Part shown: positions 26,574 to 38,888 of the stretch, one piece after another
How positions within the stretch are numbered: position 1 is the first letter of the stretch
Layout of the letters: the number at the start of each line of letters is the position of its first letter
Assembly: GCF_013266755.1 (NCBI RefSeq)
Contig: NZ_JABRWJ010000005.1
Location: 1-64,000 of the forward strand
Direction: 5' to 3'
Length of the DNA: 64,000 bases
DNA from: Pseudaquabacterium terrae
Lineage (GTDB): Bacteria; Pseudomonadota; Gammaproteobacteria; Burkholderiales; Burkholderiaceae_C
The notes under the pieces: model-generated
The model's input: only the letters and a program-made list of their open reading frames with translations
The model's database searches: none
Told to the model about the DNA's origin: nothing
Program-made: the position numbers and the translations under genes

Positions 26574-27878
26574 CTAGGCGCTGGCGGCCGCGAGCGCCTG
26601 ATCGACATCCCACAGGATGTCGTCGATGTGCTCCAGGCCGACAGAGATCCGCACCATGTCCGGCGTCACGCCGGCGGCGCGCGCTTGAGCTTCGTCGAGC
26701 TGGCGATGCGTCGTCGACGCCGGATGGATGATCAGCGTGCGCGTGTCGCCGATGTTCGCGAGGTGGCTCATGAACTTCGCCGCCTCGATGAAGCGCACGC
26801 CCGCGTCGATGCCGCCTTGGACACCGAAGGCGAGCAGCCCCGACGCGCCGGGCAGGCCATCGATCAGCCGCACCTGGCGCGCCAGCAGCGCGTGCTGCGG
26901 ATGGTCTTCGAGGCCCGGATAGTTGACCCAGCCGACGCGCTTGTCCGCGCGCAGGAACTCGGCCACCGCGCGCGCATTGCGGCAATGCCGCTCCATGCGC
27001 AGCGGCAGCGTCTCGACGCCCTGCAGGATCTGCCAGGCCGCCAGCGGCGCCAGTGCCGCGCCGTAGACCCGCAGCGTTTCCATGCGCGCACGCATCGAGA
27101 AGCCGAAGTCGCCGAAGGTCTCGAAGAACTTGACGCCGTGGTAGCCCGGCGACGGATCGGTCATGCCCGGGAACTTGCCGTTGTCCCACGGGAAGCGGCC
27201 GCTTTCGACCAGCACGCCGCCGAGCGTCGTGCCGTGCCCGGCGAGGTACTTGGTCGCCGAGTGCACGACGATGTCGGCGCCGAGCGCGAGCGGGTTGCAC
27301 AGGAACGGGCTCGGCACGGTGTTGTCGATCAGCAGCGGCACGCCGTGGGCATGGGCGACCTCGGCGACGGCCGGGATGTCGAGCACCACCAGGCTCGGGT
27401 TGCCCAGGCTCTCGGCGAACACCGCGCGCGTGTTGGGCCGCATCGCGGCGGCGAAGGCGTCGGGCCGGGTCGCATCGACGAAGGTGGTCTGGATGCCGAA
27501 CTTCGCCAGGTTCACCGCCAGCATCGTCACCGTGCCGCCGTAGAGCGCGCCGGCGGCGACCACGTGGTCGCCCTGCTGCAGGATCGTCATCAGCGCCATC
27601 GCCTCGGCCGCCATGCCGCTGGCCGAGGCCACCGCCGCCCGGCCGCCTTCGAGCGCGGCCACGCGTTCCTCCAGCGCCGCGACGGTCGGGTTGGACAGCC
27701 GCGAATAGACGTTGCCGAAGGTCTGCAGGTTGAACAGGCTCGCCGCGTGGTCGGCCGAATCGAAGACGAAGCTCGTCGTCTGGTAGATCGGCAAGGCGCG
27801 CGCGCCGGTCGCTTCGTCCGGGATCTGGCCGGCGTGGATCGCCAGCGTTTCGGGCTTGAACTGGCGGTCTCCGCTCAT
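26574..27878 (-). CDS. metY: O-acetylhomoserine sulfhydrylase (MetY family)
   Basis: This 434-residue PLP enzyme of the Cys/Met metabolism family has PLP Lys in HSATKYLAGHGTTLGG and substrate-site segments SRLSNPT and SVGLEHIDDI. The large size, compared with about 390 residues for MetB/MetC, and the ALPIYQTTSFVF start favour the MetY (O-acetylhomoserine aminocarboxypropyltransferase) group. These enzymes make homocysteine from acetylhomoserine and sulfide, and some accept methanethiol. The start codon overlaps the stop of the preceding CoA-binding gene (ATGA). A paralogue is encoded at 45.2-46.6 kb. Confidence 0.9.
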   Translation of the reverse strand: MSGDRQFKPETLAIHAGQIPDEATGARALPIYQTTSFVFDSADHAASLFNLQTFGNVYSRLSNPTVAALEERVAALEGGRAAVASASGMAAEAMALMTILQQGDHVVAAGALYGGTVTMLAVNLAKFGIQTTFVDATRPDAFAAAMRPNTRAVFAESLGNPSLVVLDIPAVAEVAHAHGVPLLIDNTVPSPFLCNPLALGADIVVHSATKYLAGHGTTLGGVLVESGRFPWDNGKFPGMTDPSPGYHGVKFFETFGDFGFSMRARMETLRVYGAALAPLAAWQILQGVETLPLRMERHCRNARAVAEFLRADKRVGWVNYPGLEDHPQHALLARQVRLIDGLPGASGLLAFGVQGGIDAGVRFIEAAKFMSHLANIGDTRTLIIHPASTTHRQLDEAQARAAGVTPDMVRISVGLEHIDDILWDVDQALAAASA

Positions 27879-28366
27879 GCCCGCCGCCTCGCCGAGACGA
27901 TGCCGGTGTTGACGCCGGCCCAGTGCAGCCCGCCGAAGAGCCGCGCGTGCTCGATCTTCACGCAGCGGTTCATCACCGTCGTCAGACCGGCCGCTCGCGC
28001 CTTCGCCGCGGCGTCGTGGTTGATCACGCCGATCTGCTGCCACAGGCACTTCGCCCCGATGGCGATCGCACTGTCGGCGATCGCGCCGACCTCCGCGGTG
28101 CGGCGGAACACGTCGACGATATCCACCGGCCCGTCGACCTCCTCCAGCCGCGCGACGCAGCGTTCGCCGAGGATCGCGCCGCCGGCGTAGCGCGGATTCA
28201 CCGGCCGGATCCGGTAGCCATGCTGCTGCATGTACTTGGCGGCGAAGAAGCTCGGCCGGTTCCAGTCGGCCGACAGCCCGACCACCGCGATCGTGCGCGC
28301 CTCGCGCAGCAGGCGGCGCAGCGCGCCCTCGTCGGGCGCCTCGGGAATCGGATCGTCATCGGCCAT
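27875..28366 (-). CDS. CoA-binding (Rossmann-fold) domain protein
   Basis: This 163-residue single-domain protein of the YccU/CoA_binding_2 type has the nucleotide-binding start TIAVVGLSADWNRPS, KYMQQHGYRIRPVNPRYAG, and the KCLWQQIGVIN segment. Proteins of this family resemble the CoA-binding domain of succinyl-CoA synthetase; their physiological role is unclear. The gene leads the minus-strand group that includes metY (4-base overlap), an acyl-CoA synthetase and a crotonase-fold gene. It diverges from the glycine riboswitch/gcv operon. Confidence 0.9.
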   Translation of the reverse strand: MADDDPIPEAPDEGALRRLLREARTIAVVGLSADWNRPSFFAAKYMQQHGYRIRPVNPRYAGGAILGERCVARLEEVDGPVDIVDVFRRTAEVGAIADSAIAIGAKCLWQQIGVINHDAAAKARAAGLTTVMNRCVKIEHARLFGGLHWAGVNTGIVSARRRA

Positions 28367-28457
28367 CGGAGCCAGGAATCATCGTGCGCAAAGTGCGCGG
28401 GGCAAGCCCTGATTCGTCCCAGGGCCGCTGCGGGGCACCTTGGATTACACTGCCCGC

Positions 28458-28668
28458 GGTCAGGAGAGAGCTTCACCCGAAGCCGCCGAAGGCGCAGAGG
28501 CTGCCACCTCGAACGCTCAGGCAAAAGGACTGGCAAGCGCTTCCTCGCGGAGGCGTTCCTCACTGGAGAGAGGCGGGTCAATCCTTTACCGGAGGGAGCC
28601 CGCCCACCGAAGGGGCAAGCGGCACCGGTATCCCCGGCGCTGCCAATCTCTCAGGTAAAGCGGACAGC
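28458..28668 (+). promoter_or_regulatory. Tandem glycine riboswitch
   Basis: Two glycine aptamers are arranged in series. The first runs from GGAGAGAGC (28463) to the conserved CTCAGGCAAAAGGACTG (28516-28532). The second runs from CTGGAGAGAGGCG (28564) through CCGAAGGGGCAAGC to CTCTCAGGTAAAGCGGACAG (about 28648-28667). The conserved core bases of both aptamers are present. In beta- and gammaproteobacteria such tandem elements switch on glycine cleavage genes when glycine binds, and gcvT follows here. The promoter must lie in 28367-28457, where I cannot fix it confidently. Confidence 0.95.
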
Positions 28669-28708
28669 GAGGGCAGCCCCCACCTCCGGGTGGGGCCGGT
28701 ATGCCCTC
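28669..28708 (+). other. Candidate expression-platform hairpin of the riboswitch
   Basis: GAGGGCA (28669-28675) pairs perfectly with TGCCCTC (28702-28708), enclosing a second strong stem (GCCCC-ACC with GGTGGGGC). The outer stem ends directly against the gcvT ribosome binding site (GGAG, 28710-28713). There is no T-tract, so translational control fits better than termination. Confidence 0.6.
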
Positions 28709-28719
28709 TGGAGATGTTC

Positions 28720-29832
28720 ATGTCCGCTGAACTGCTCAAGACCCCGCTTCACGACCTGCACCTCGAGCTCGGCGCCAAGATGGTCGAGTTCGCCGGCTAT
28801 TCGATGCCGGTCAACTACCCCACGGGCATCCTCGCCGAGCACCGACACTGCCGCGACTTCGCGGCGCTGTTCGACGTCTCGCACATGGGCCAGCTGCAGC
28901 TGCGCGGCGACGATGCCGCGCGGGCGCTCGAGACGCTGGTGCCGATGGACGTGATCGACCTCGCCGTCGGCAAGCAGCGCTACGCGTTCTTCACCAATGC
29001 GAGCGGCGGGCTGCTCGACGACCTGATGATGACGCGGCGGTCGGACCACCTGTTCCTGATCGTCAACGCCGCCTGCAAGGCTGCCGACATCCGCCACCTG
29101 ATGACGCACATCGGCCACCGCTGCACCATCGTGCCGCTGCCCGACCGCGCGCTGTTCGCGCTGCAGGGCCCGCAGGCGGTGACCGCGCTGTCGCGGCTGA
29201 ATGCCGATGTCGCCGGCCTGACCTTCATGACCGGCGGCGACTTCCACCTCGACGGCGCCGAGTGCTTCGTGACCCGCTCGGGCTACACCGGCGAAGACGG
29301 CTTCGAGATCTCGGTGCCCGCGGAGCACGCGGTGTCGCTGGCCCATGCGCTGCTGCGGCAGCCCGAGGTCAAGCCGGCGGGCTTGGGCGCCCGCGACACG
29401 CTGCGGCTCGAAGCCGGGCTGTGCCTGTACGGTCACGACATCAATGAAACCACCACACCGGTCGAAGCCGGCCTGACCTGGGCCATCCAGAAGGTGCGGC
29501 GCCCCGGCGGGGCCCGCGCCGGCGGCTACCCGGGCGCGGCGGCAATCGAGCGGCAACTGGCCACCGGCCCGACGATCAAGCGCGTCGGCCTGACCGGCCT
29601 GGAACGCATCCCCGTGCGCGAAGGCGCGCAGATCTACGACGGCCACAACCGCAAGCTCGGCCACGTCACCAGCGGCACGCTGGGCCCGACGGTGTTCGAG
29701 CCGGTCGCGATGGCCTACTTGGCCGCCAACCACGCGATCTCGCACCACGAGGTGTACGCCGAGGTGCGCGGCAAGCGCCTGCCGATGCGCGTCGCGGCGA
29801 TGCCGTTCACCCCGCACCGCTATCACCGATGA
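28720..29832 (+). CDS. gcvT: Glycine cleavage system aminomethyltransferase (T protein)
   Basis: This 370-residue tetrahydrofolate-dependent T protein transfers the methylene carbon from the aminomethyl-lipoyl H protein to THF, releasing ammonia. Conserved segments include TPLHDLHLELGAKMVEFAGY, FDVSHMGQL, GYTGEDGFEI and the folate-domain end. The ATG at 28720 has GGAG 6 bases upstream; another ATG at 28714 abuts the ribosome binding site and is less suitable. It is the first gene under the glycine riboswitch, followed by gcvH after 79 bases. Confidence 0.97.
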   Translation: MSAELLKTPLHDLHLELGAKMVEFAGYSMPVNYPTGILAEHRHCRDFAALFDVSHMGQLQLRGDDAARALETLVPMDVIDLAVGKQRYAFFTNASGGLLDDLMMTRRSDHLFLIVNAACKAADIRHLMTHIGHRCTIVPLPDRALFALQGPQAVTALSRLNADVAGLTFMTGGDFHLDGAECFVTRSGYTGEDGFEISVPAEHAVSLAHALLRQPEVKPAGLGARDTLRLEAGLCLYGHDINETTTPVEAGLTWAIQKVRRPGGARAGGYPGAAAIERQLATGPTIKRVGLTGLERIPVREGAQIYDGHNRKLGHVTSGTLGPTVFEPVAMAYLAANHAISHHEVYAEVRGKRLPMRVAAMPFTPHRYHR

Positions 29833-29911
29833 CCCGCCGCTGACCTGAGGCGGCCCCTGCTTCACCCGCTCACCGCTCGCCCACCGCTCGCCACCCTGGA
29901 GGATTCCGCCG

Positions 29912-30286
29912 ATGACTACGATGTTCACCCCCGACCACGAATGGATCAACATCGAGGACCACGAGGCCGCTGTCGTCGGCATCACGCTGCATGCGCAGGA
30001 CGCGCTGGGCGACGTGGTTTTCGTCGATCTGCCCGAGGTCGGCCGCAGCTACAAGAAAGGTGAAGTCGCCGGCGTTGTCGAATCGGTCAAGGCCGCCGCC
30101 GACATCTACATGCCGGTGGATGGCGAAGTGGTCGAGGTCAACGAGGAGCTGCGCGCCGATCCGGCGCTGGCCAACAAGGACCCGATGGGCAACGGCTGGT
30201 TCTTCAAGGTGCACGTGACCAACATGGCGCACTTCGACCAGTTGATGGACCCGCCCGCCTACGACGCGCTGCTGAAGACCCTCTGA
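29912..30286 (+). CDS. gcvH: Glycine cleavage system H protein
   Basis: This 124-residue lipoyl carrier has its lipoylated Lys in [20 protein letters not shown] (Lys at about residue 61). It shuttles the aminomethyl group between P and T proteins. Length and sequence are typical. CTGGAGGA precedes the ATG. gcvP follows after 76 bases on the same strand. Confidence 0.98.
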   Translation: MTTMFTPDHEWINIEDHEAAVVGITLHAQDALGDVVFVDLPEVGRSYKKGEVAGVVESVKAAADIYMPVDGEVVEVNEELRADPALANKDPMGNGWFFKVHVTNMAHFDQLMDPPAYDALLKTL

Positions 30287-30362
30287 TCTCCTGATTCCCA
30301 CGCCGGCCCGCTGCATTGCGCGCGCGCCGGGTCGCCTCTTTCCGGTTTCCCGTCCCCCCGCC

Positions 30363-33257
<2,895 letters not shown>

Positions 33258-33261
33258 GCCG

Positions 33262-34728
33262 ATGGCTCCTGCGCCGCTCGACACGCTGATCGTCGGCGCC
33301 GGTTTCAGCGGGCTGGGGCTCGGCATTCGGCTGAAGCAGGCCGGCCGCCACGGCTTTCAGGTGATAGAGCGTGCCGCCGGCGTCGGCGGCACCTGGTGGG
33401 CGAACCGCTACCCGGGCGCGGCCTGCGACATCCCTTCGCTGCTGTACTCTTACTCGTTCGCGCCGAACCGGCGCTGGAGCCGGCTGTTCCCGCAGCAGCC
33501 GGAGATCCAGGCTTATCTCGCCGAGTGCGTCGAGGATTTCGGCCTCGGGCCGCACCTGCGCCTCGCCACCGAGCTGGTGGCACTGCGCTGGCATGAGGAT
33601 CAATCCAGCTGGGAAGCCACGCTGCGCGCGGCCGACGGCACGCTGCTGCAGCAGCATGCCCGCAGCGTCGTGATCGCCACCGGCGCGCTGAGCAAACCCC
33701 GCACGCCGGACATCGAAGGCCTGCAAGACTTCGGCGGGCGCCTGCTGCACACCGCCGACTGGGATCGGTCGCTGCCGCTCGAAGGCCAGCGCATCGGCGT
33801 GATCGGCACCGGTGCCAGCTCGATCCAGCTGGTGCCCGAGCTCGCACCGCTAGCCGTCAAAGTGAGCGTCTTCCAGCGCACCCCGGCATGGATCATGCCG
33901 CGCCACGACCGGCCGTTGACCGCCTGGCAGCGCACGCTGTGCGCGACCTTGCCAGGCTTTGGCCGCGCCTGGCGCACGGGCCTGTACTGGCAGCACGAAG
34001 CCCGCGTGGCCGGCTTCACGACGCGCCCGCACTGGCTCGCGCGCGCCGAATCGCTGGCGCTGCGCCACATGAAGAAGCAGGTGCGCGACCCCGCGCTGCG
34101 CGAGGCGCTGACGCCGCGCTACCGCATGGGCTGCAAGCGCATCCTGATCAGCGATGACTTCTACCCCGCGCTGACGCGGCCGAACGTCGAGCTGGTGACC
34201 GCGCCGATCCAGCGCATCGAGCCGCAAGGCGTGCGCACCGCCGACGGCCGGCTGCATGCGCTCGACGTGCTGGTCACCGCCACCGGCTTCGACGCCGCCG
34301 ACGCCGGCCCGCCCTGCCCGGTCGACGGCCCGCAAGGCCGGACCCTGGCCGAGGCGTGGCGACACGGCGCCAGCGCCTATCTCGGCACGCTGGTCGCCGG
34401 CTTTCCGAACCTGTTCTTCCTGGTCGGCCCGAACACCGGGCTCGGCCACAACTCGATGCTGCAGATCATCGAGTCGCAGCTGAACCTGGTGCTCGACGCG
34501 CTGCGCAGGCTCGATCACCATCCGACGCTCGGGGTCACCGAAGAGGCGCACCATCGCTTCGACGACGAGATCCAGCGCCGTTTGACATCCACTGTCTGGG
34601 CGACCGGCGGCTGCCGCAGCTGGTACCAGGCGCGAGACGGCCGCATCACCACGCTCTGGCCGGGCTCGACGATCGAGTTCCGCCGCCGTACCCGGCGGCT
34701 GGCACTCGCCGATTTCCACCTGCGCTAG
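33262..34728 (+). CDS. Flavin-containing (Baeyer-Villiger-type) monooxygenase
   Basis: This 488-residue protein has the FAD fingerprint [18 protein letters not shown] at the N-terminus and the [15 protein letters not shown] segment typical of Baeyer-Villiger monooxygenases. The type I BVMO fingerprint is [12 protein letters not shown] (about 154-165), and the NADPH fingerprint is [14 protein letters not shown]. It would oxidise a ketone or heteroatom substrate with NADPH and O2; the substrate is unknown. It starts 4 bases after gcvP, with GAGGA inside the gcvP end, and sdaA starts 8 bases after it. It is thus embedded in the glycine-riboswitch operon, an unusual place for this enzyme. Confidence 0.93.
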   Translation: MAPAPLDTLIVGAGFSGLGLGIRLKQAGRHGFQVIERAAGVGGTWWANRYPGAACDIPSLLYSYSFAPNRRWSRLFPQQPEIQAYLAECVEDFGLGPHLRLATELVALRWHEDQSSWEATLRAADGTLLQQHARSVVIATGALSKPRTPDIEGLQDFGGRLLHTADWDRSLPLEGQRIGVIGTGASSIQLVPELAPLAVKVSVFQRTPAWIMPRHDRPLTAWQRTLCATLPGFGRAWRTGLYWQHEARVAGFTTRPHWLARAESLALRHMKKQVRDPALREALTPRYRMGCKRILISDDFYPALTRPNVELVTAPIQRIEPQGVRTADGRLHALDVLVTATGFDAADAGPPCPVDGPQGRTLAEAWRHGASAYLGTLVAGFPNLFFLVGPNTGLGHNSMLQIIESQLNLVLDALRRLDHHPTLGVTEEAHHRFDDEIQRRLTSTVWATGGCRSWYQARDGRITTLWPGSTIEFRRRTRRLALADFHLR

Positions 34729-34736
34729 AGAGAACC

Positions 34737-36128
<1,392 letters not shown>

Positions 36129-36208
36129 CCTGAGCGCGGCCCCTTGTGGGGCGCCCTCGATATGCGCCAAGGATTGCCCGCGGCGCCGAACGGATGATTT
36201 GCGCGGCC

Positions 36209-36237
36209 TCAAGCCGGCATTTCCCCCGACCGATGAA
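36209..36237 (+). promoter_or_regulatory. Candidate sigma-28 (FliA) promoter of the orphan MCP
   Basis: TCAAGCCG (36209-36216), a 12-base spacer and ACCGATGA (36229-36236) are present. The -35 is identical to that at 9697 and the -10 matches the FliA consensus at 6 of 8 positions. The MCP start codon lies 84 bases downstream. Confidence 0.55.
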
Positions 36238-36320
36238 CAGCGATCGGCGCGAACATGTTCCTGCGCCGAAAGTTGCAAAAACTGCAAGCGCAGTGATTCC
36301 ACCGGTCCAGGAGTTTGCCG

Positions 36321-37865
36321 ATGTCTGGCTCGAAGTTCCATCCGCTCACCCCCGGCGTACGCCTGATGCAGCGCGTGCGCCTGTCCGCCAAGCTGGCGCT
36401 GGTCGCTACGCCCTTGCTCGTGTCGCAAGCCGTCGGCCTGGCCGCGGCGCTGGGCGCCTTCGGCGCCGGCCGATCCGATAGCGCGCTGGCGATCGGCGGC
36501 GGTGCGTTCGCGCTGGCCGCGTATTTCGCCTTCGCTTTCCACGCCAGCTTCAGCCGCAGCCTGCAGACGCTGCACACCGGCGTGAAGGCGGTCTCCGGCG
36601 GCGACCTGTCGCACAAGATCGACCTGCCCGGCCAGGACGAGCTGCATCACATCGGTTCGCTGGTCGAGAGCATGAACGTGCGGCTGTCGTCGCTGGTCGC
36701 TGAGATCCGCTCGAGCGCCGTGCGCGTCGGCATGTCCGGCCAGCTGGTCGCGACCAGCAGCGAATCGCTGGCCCAGCGCACCGAGGAGCAGGCTGCCAGC
36801 CTGCGCCAGACCGTCGAGACCGTGCACCAGCTCACCGAAGCCGTGTCGGCCAACGCGTCGGCAGCGAGCCAGCTGGATCAGCTGACCGAACGCCTGAAGA
36901 AGGAAGCCGAGCAAGGCGGCACTGCGATGCGCAGCTCGGTCGAGGCGATGGCCGGGCTCGAGGACAGCTCGCGCCGCGTCGGCGAGATCATCGGCGTGAT
37001 CGACGGCATTGCCTTCCAGACCAACATCCTGGCGCTGAACGCCGCGGTCGAGGCCGCGCGCGCCGGTGAAGCCGGCCGCGGCTTCGCGGTCGTCGCCGCC
37101 GAGGTGCGCCAGCTGGCGCAGCGCTCGGCCGCCGCGTCGAGCGAGATCCGCCAGTTGATCGCCCGCTCCGGCGAGCAGGTCGAAAGCTCGGTGCGCCAGA
37201 CGCGCGCGGTCGGCCAGGTGCTCGATGCGCTGGTCGGCGGCGTGCGCAATGTTTCCACCTCGCTGCGCCAGATCGCCGAAGCCAGCGCGCGCCAGAGCGG
37301 CGAGCTGACGCAGGTGTCGCAGAGCGTCGGCCAGCTCGACGAGATCACGCGCCAGAACGCGGCGATGGTCGAGGAATCGGCCGGTGCCTCGCAGGACCTG
37401 GTCGGCCGCGCCAAGACGCTGTCGAGCGCGGTGGCGTCGATCCGCCTGCGCCAGGGCAGCGCCGACGAGGCACGTGCGCTGGTCGAGAAGGCGATGAAGC
37501 TGATCAAGGCGCGTGGCCTGACGGCGGCGGCGCAGACCTTCCGCGCCAAGGACGGCGGCTTCCTCGATCGCGACCTGTACGTCTTCGTCGTCGACCGCAA
37601 CGGTGCCTACCGGGTGCACGGCGCCAAGCCGGCGATGGAAGGCCACCGTGTGCACGAGCTGCCCGGCATCGATGGCGACCGCTTTGTGCGCGACGCCTTC
37701 GCGACCGCAGGCGGCGCCGGTGGCTGGATCGAGTACGACATCGTCAACCCGGGAACCGGGGCGGTGCAGCCGAAGGCTTCCTTCGTCGTGCAGCTCGACG
37801 AGCAGCAAGTGGTCGGCTGCGGCGTCTATCGCCTGACCGGCCAGGCGGCGTTCGCGAAGGCCTGA
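36321..37865 (+). CDS. Methyl-accepting chemotaxis protein with C-terminal Cache-like domain
   Basis: This 514-residue transducer has two closely spaced membrane helices (about 25-45 and 52-72) and essentially no periplasmic domain. HAMP ([20 protein letters not shown]) and a signalling hairpin with tip [20 protein letters not shown] follow. About 130 further residues resemble a single Cache domain ([48 protein letters not shown]). By topology this domain is cytoplasmic and lies after the signalling domain, the reverse of the usual order. There is no pentapeptide. AGGAG precedes the ATG by 8 bases. It stands alone, away from the main che cluster, but with a similar candidate FliA promoter. 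Confidence 0.93.
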   Translation: MSGSKFHPLTPGVRLMQRVRLSAKLALVATPLLVSQAVGLAAALGAFGAGRSDSALAIGGGAFALAAYFAFAFHASFSRSLQTLHTGVKAVSGGDLSHKIDLPGQDELHHIGSLVESMNVRLSSLVAEIRSSAVRVGMSGQLVATSSESLAQRTEEQAASLRQTVETVHQLTEAVSANASAASQLDQLTERLKKEAEQGGTAMRSSVEAMAGLEDSSRRVGEIIGVIDGIAFQTNILALNAAVEAARAGEAGRGFAVVAAEVRQLAQRSAAASSEIRQLIARSGEQVESSVRQTRAVGQVLDALVGGVRNVSTSLRQIAEASARQSGELTQVSQSVGQLDEITRQNAAMVEESAGASQDLVGRAKTLSSAVASIRLRQGSADEARALVEKAMKLIKARGLTAAAQTFRAKDGGFLDRDLYVFVVDRNGAYRVHGAKPAMEGHRVHELPGIDGDRFVRDAFATAGGAGGWIEYDIVNPGTGAVQPKASFVVQLDEQQVVGCGVYRLTGQAAFAKA

Positions 37866-37912
37866 CGATCCGTCTTCAGCGGCGGGGCAATCGGTACCGC
37901 CATCGAATCGTT

Positions 37913-37929
37913 TTGTCCAAAATGGACAA
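37913..37929. promoter_or_regulatory. Palindromic operator of the antitoxin gene
   Basis: TTGTCC and GGACAA are perfect 6-base inverted arms around AAAAT. The left arm could double as a -35 (TTGTCC), with CATAGA 17 bases downstream as a weak -10. Location 20 bases before a Phd-type antitoxin gene suggests the autoregulatory site usual for such loci. Confidence 0.65.
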
Positions 37930-37949
37930 GGTGCGCATAGACTTCGGCC

Positions 37950-38414
37950 ATGCAGCACATGACTTCCAGCCGCGCCAAGCAGAATTTCGGTGAGCTTCTC
38001 GATGCGCTCGCGCGCGGACCGGTGGCCATCGAGCGTCACCGGAAGGTCAAAGCCATCGTCTGTTCACCTGAGGCATTCCGGGAACAGTCCGGTCCGGAGC
38101 GGGTCTTGGCAGAGCGCCGTGCGGCCCGCGCTGCTCAACAGCTGGTCGAGAAGGATCGCCTCATCAAGCACCAGAAGCTGGCGATCGACTTGCTCTTGAG
38201 CCCCGAGGCGAAGCGCGCGGAACTGATCCAGCGCGCCCGCGCCGAAATCGCGAAGTGGCGCCGGGATCGTCTCTGCAGTCCCGACTACGCGGATCGGTGG
38301 GATGAGCTTCTCGATCAGCCCGTCGAGATCCTGGCACGAGCCATGGGTTCCGACTCCCTCGATTGGGGCACCGCCCTGCGCCAGAACTCACCTTGGCATG
38401 TGGTGGTGCCGTGA
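37950..38414 (+). CDS. Phd/YefM-type antitoxin, long form
   Basis: This 154-residue protein has an N-terminal Phd/YefM DNA-binding fold (MTSSRAKQNFGELLDALARG and ERHRKVKAIVCSPEAF). A longer helical C-terminal part ends W-x-TALRQNSPWHVVVP, in place of the short tail of ordinary Phd proteins. Long Phd proteins with this C-terminus are, to my knowledge, often paired with DUF6036-type nucleotidyltransferase-like proteins. The start is the ATG at 37950, with MTSS at 37959 as an alternative. Its stop overlaps a GTG that looks like the start of the decayed partner gene. G+C and codon use look lower than in the neighbours, suggesting acquisition by transfer. Confidence 0.8.
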   Translation: MQHMTSSRAKQNFGELLDALARGPVAIERHRKVKAIVCSPEAFREQSGPERVLAERRAARAAQQLVEKDRLIKHQKLAIDLLLSPEAKRAELIQRARAEIAKWRRDRLCSPDYADRWDELLDQPVEILARAMGSDSLDWGTALRQNSPWHVVVP

Positions 38415-38829
38415 AGCGTGCTACACCAAGGCCGATCCCGGGCGCATCGGCGACGTGAAAGCAGCGCTCGGCGAAGGTTCCGAATTTCACCGCGCCCGTG
38501 GCTACTACCTCGATCCCGTTTCACCGAGCTTGCCAAGCCTGCCTGATGGCTGGGAGGCCCGAATGACCAGCATCGAGCAGAACGACCTTCGTGTCTGGTT
38601 CCTGGATCCCGAAGACGCAGCGGTTTCCAAGTACGCGCGCGGCCACCCGAACGACTTGCGCTGGATTCAGGCAGGCATCCGGTCGGGGAATGTCTCCCTC
38701 CCCAAGATCAAGGCAAGGCTCGCTTCCACCACATTCCTCGATGCCGACGAAGAAGCGAGGGTCCGAAAGCAGGTGGATGCGGACTCGGCTTGGCTCGAGA
38801 CGGTGAAGGCCCGCGCATCGAAGCCGTGA
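38411..38829 (+). pseudogene. Decayed DUF6036-type nucleotidyltransferase-like partner (toxin remnant)
   Basis: Frame 1 from about 38440 to 38829 encodes a segment resembling the C-terminal two-thirds of DUF6036 proteins: GEGSEFHRARGYYLDPV, LPDGWEARM, FLDPEDAAVSKYARGHPNDL and a helical end. The N-terminal part, which should carry the nucleotidyltransferase Gly-Ser motif and acidic pair, is missing. The expected start, a GTG at 38411 overlapping the antitoxin stop, opens a different frame (KRATPRPIPG) that stops after 15 codons. The simplest reading is an internal deletion with a frameshift. A short product from the GTG at 38455 (124 residues) remains possible, so it may instead be a truncated but expressed protein. 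Confidence 0.6.
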
Positions 38830-38841
38830 GGCGAGGCAGCC

Positions 38842-38877
38842 ACGGCAAAACGCCGCCCACGGGCGGCGTTTTGCCGT
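38842..38877. terminator. Bidirectional intrinsic terminator
   Basis: A nearly perfect 17-bp inverted repeat includes GGCAAAACGCCGCCC and its complement, with A-tract and T-tract symmetrically placed and a minimal loop. It separates the plus-strand toxin-antitoxin locus from the convergent RND pump gene and can terminate both. Confidence 0.85.
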
Positions 38878-38888
38878 TCAGCGCTCGA

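Noticed and set aside
23965-27878. DMSP demethylation module (DmdB-like ligase, DmdD-like hydratase, MetY capturing methanethiol)
   Set aside because: The hydratase-like protein lacks both catalytic glutamates needed by DmdD, no DmdC-type dehydrogenase or DmdA is present, and the ligase substrate is unknown.
38302-38454. Start of the DUF6036-like gene at 38302 inside the antitoxin gene
   Set aside because: The first 40 or so residues of that frame are Pro/Ser/Trp-rich and unlike the family; they overlap the well-supported antitoxin in another frame.
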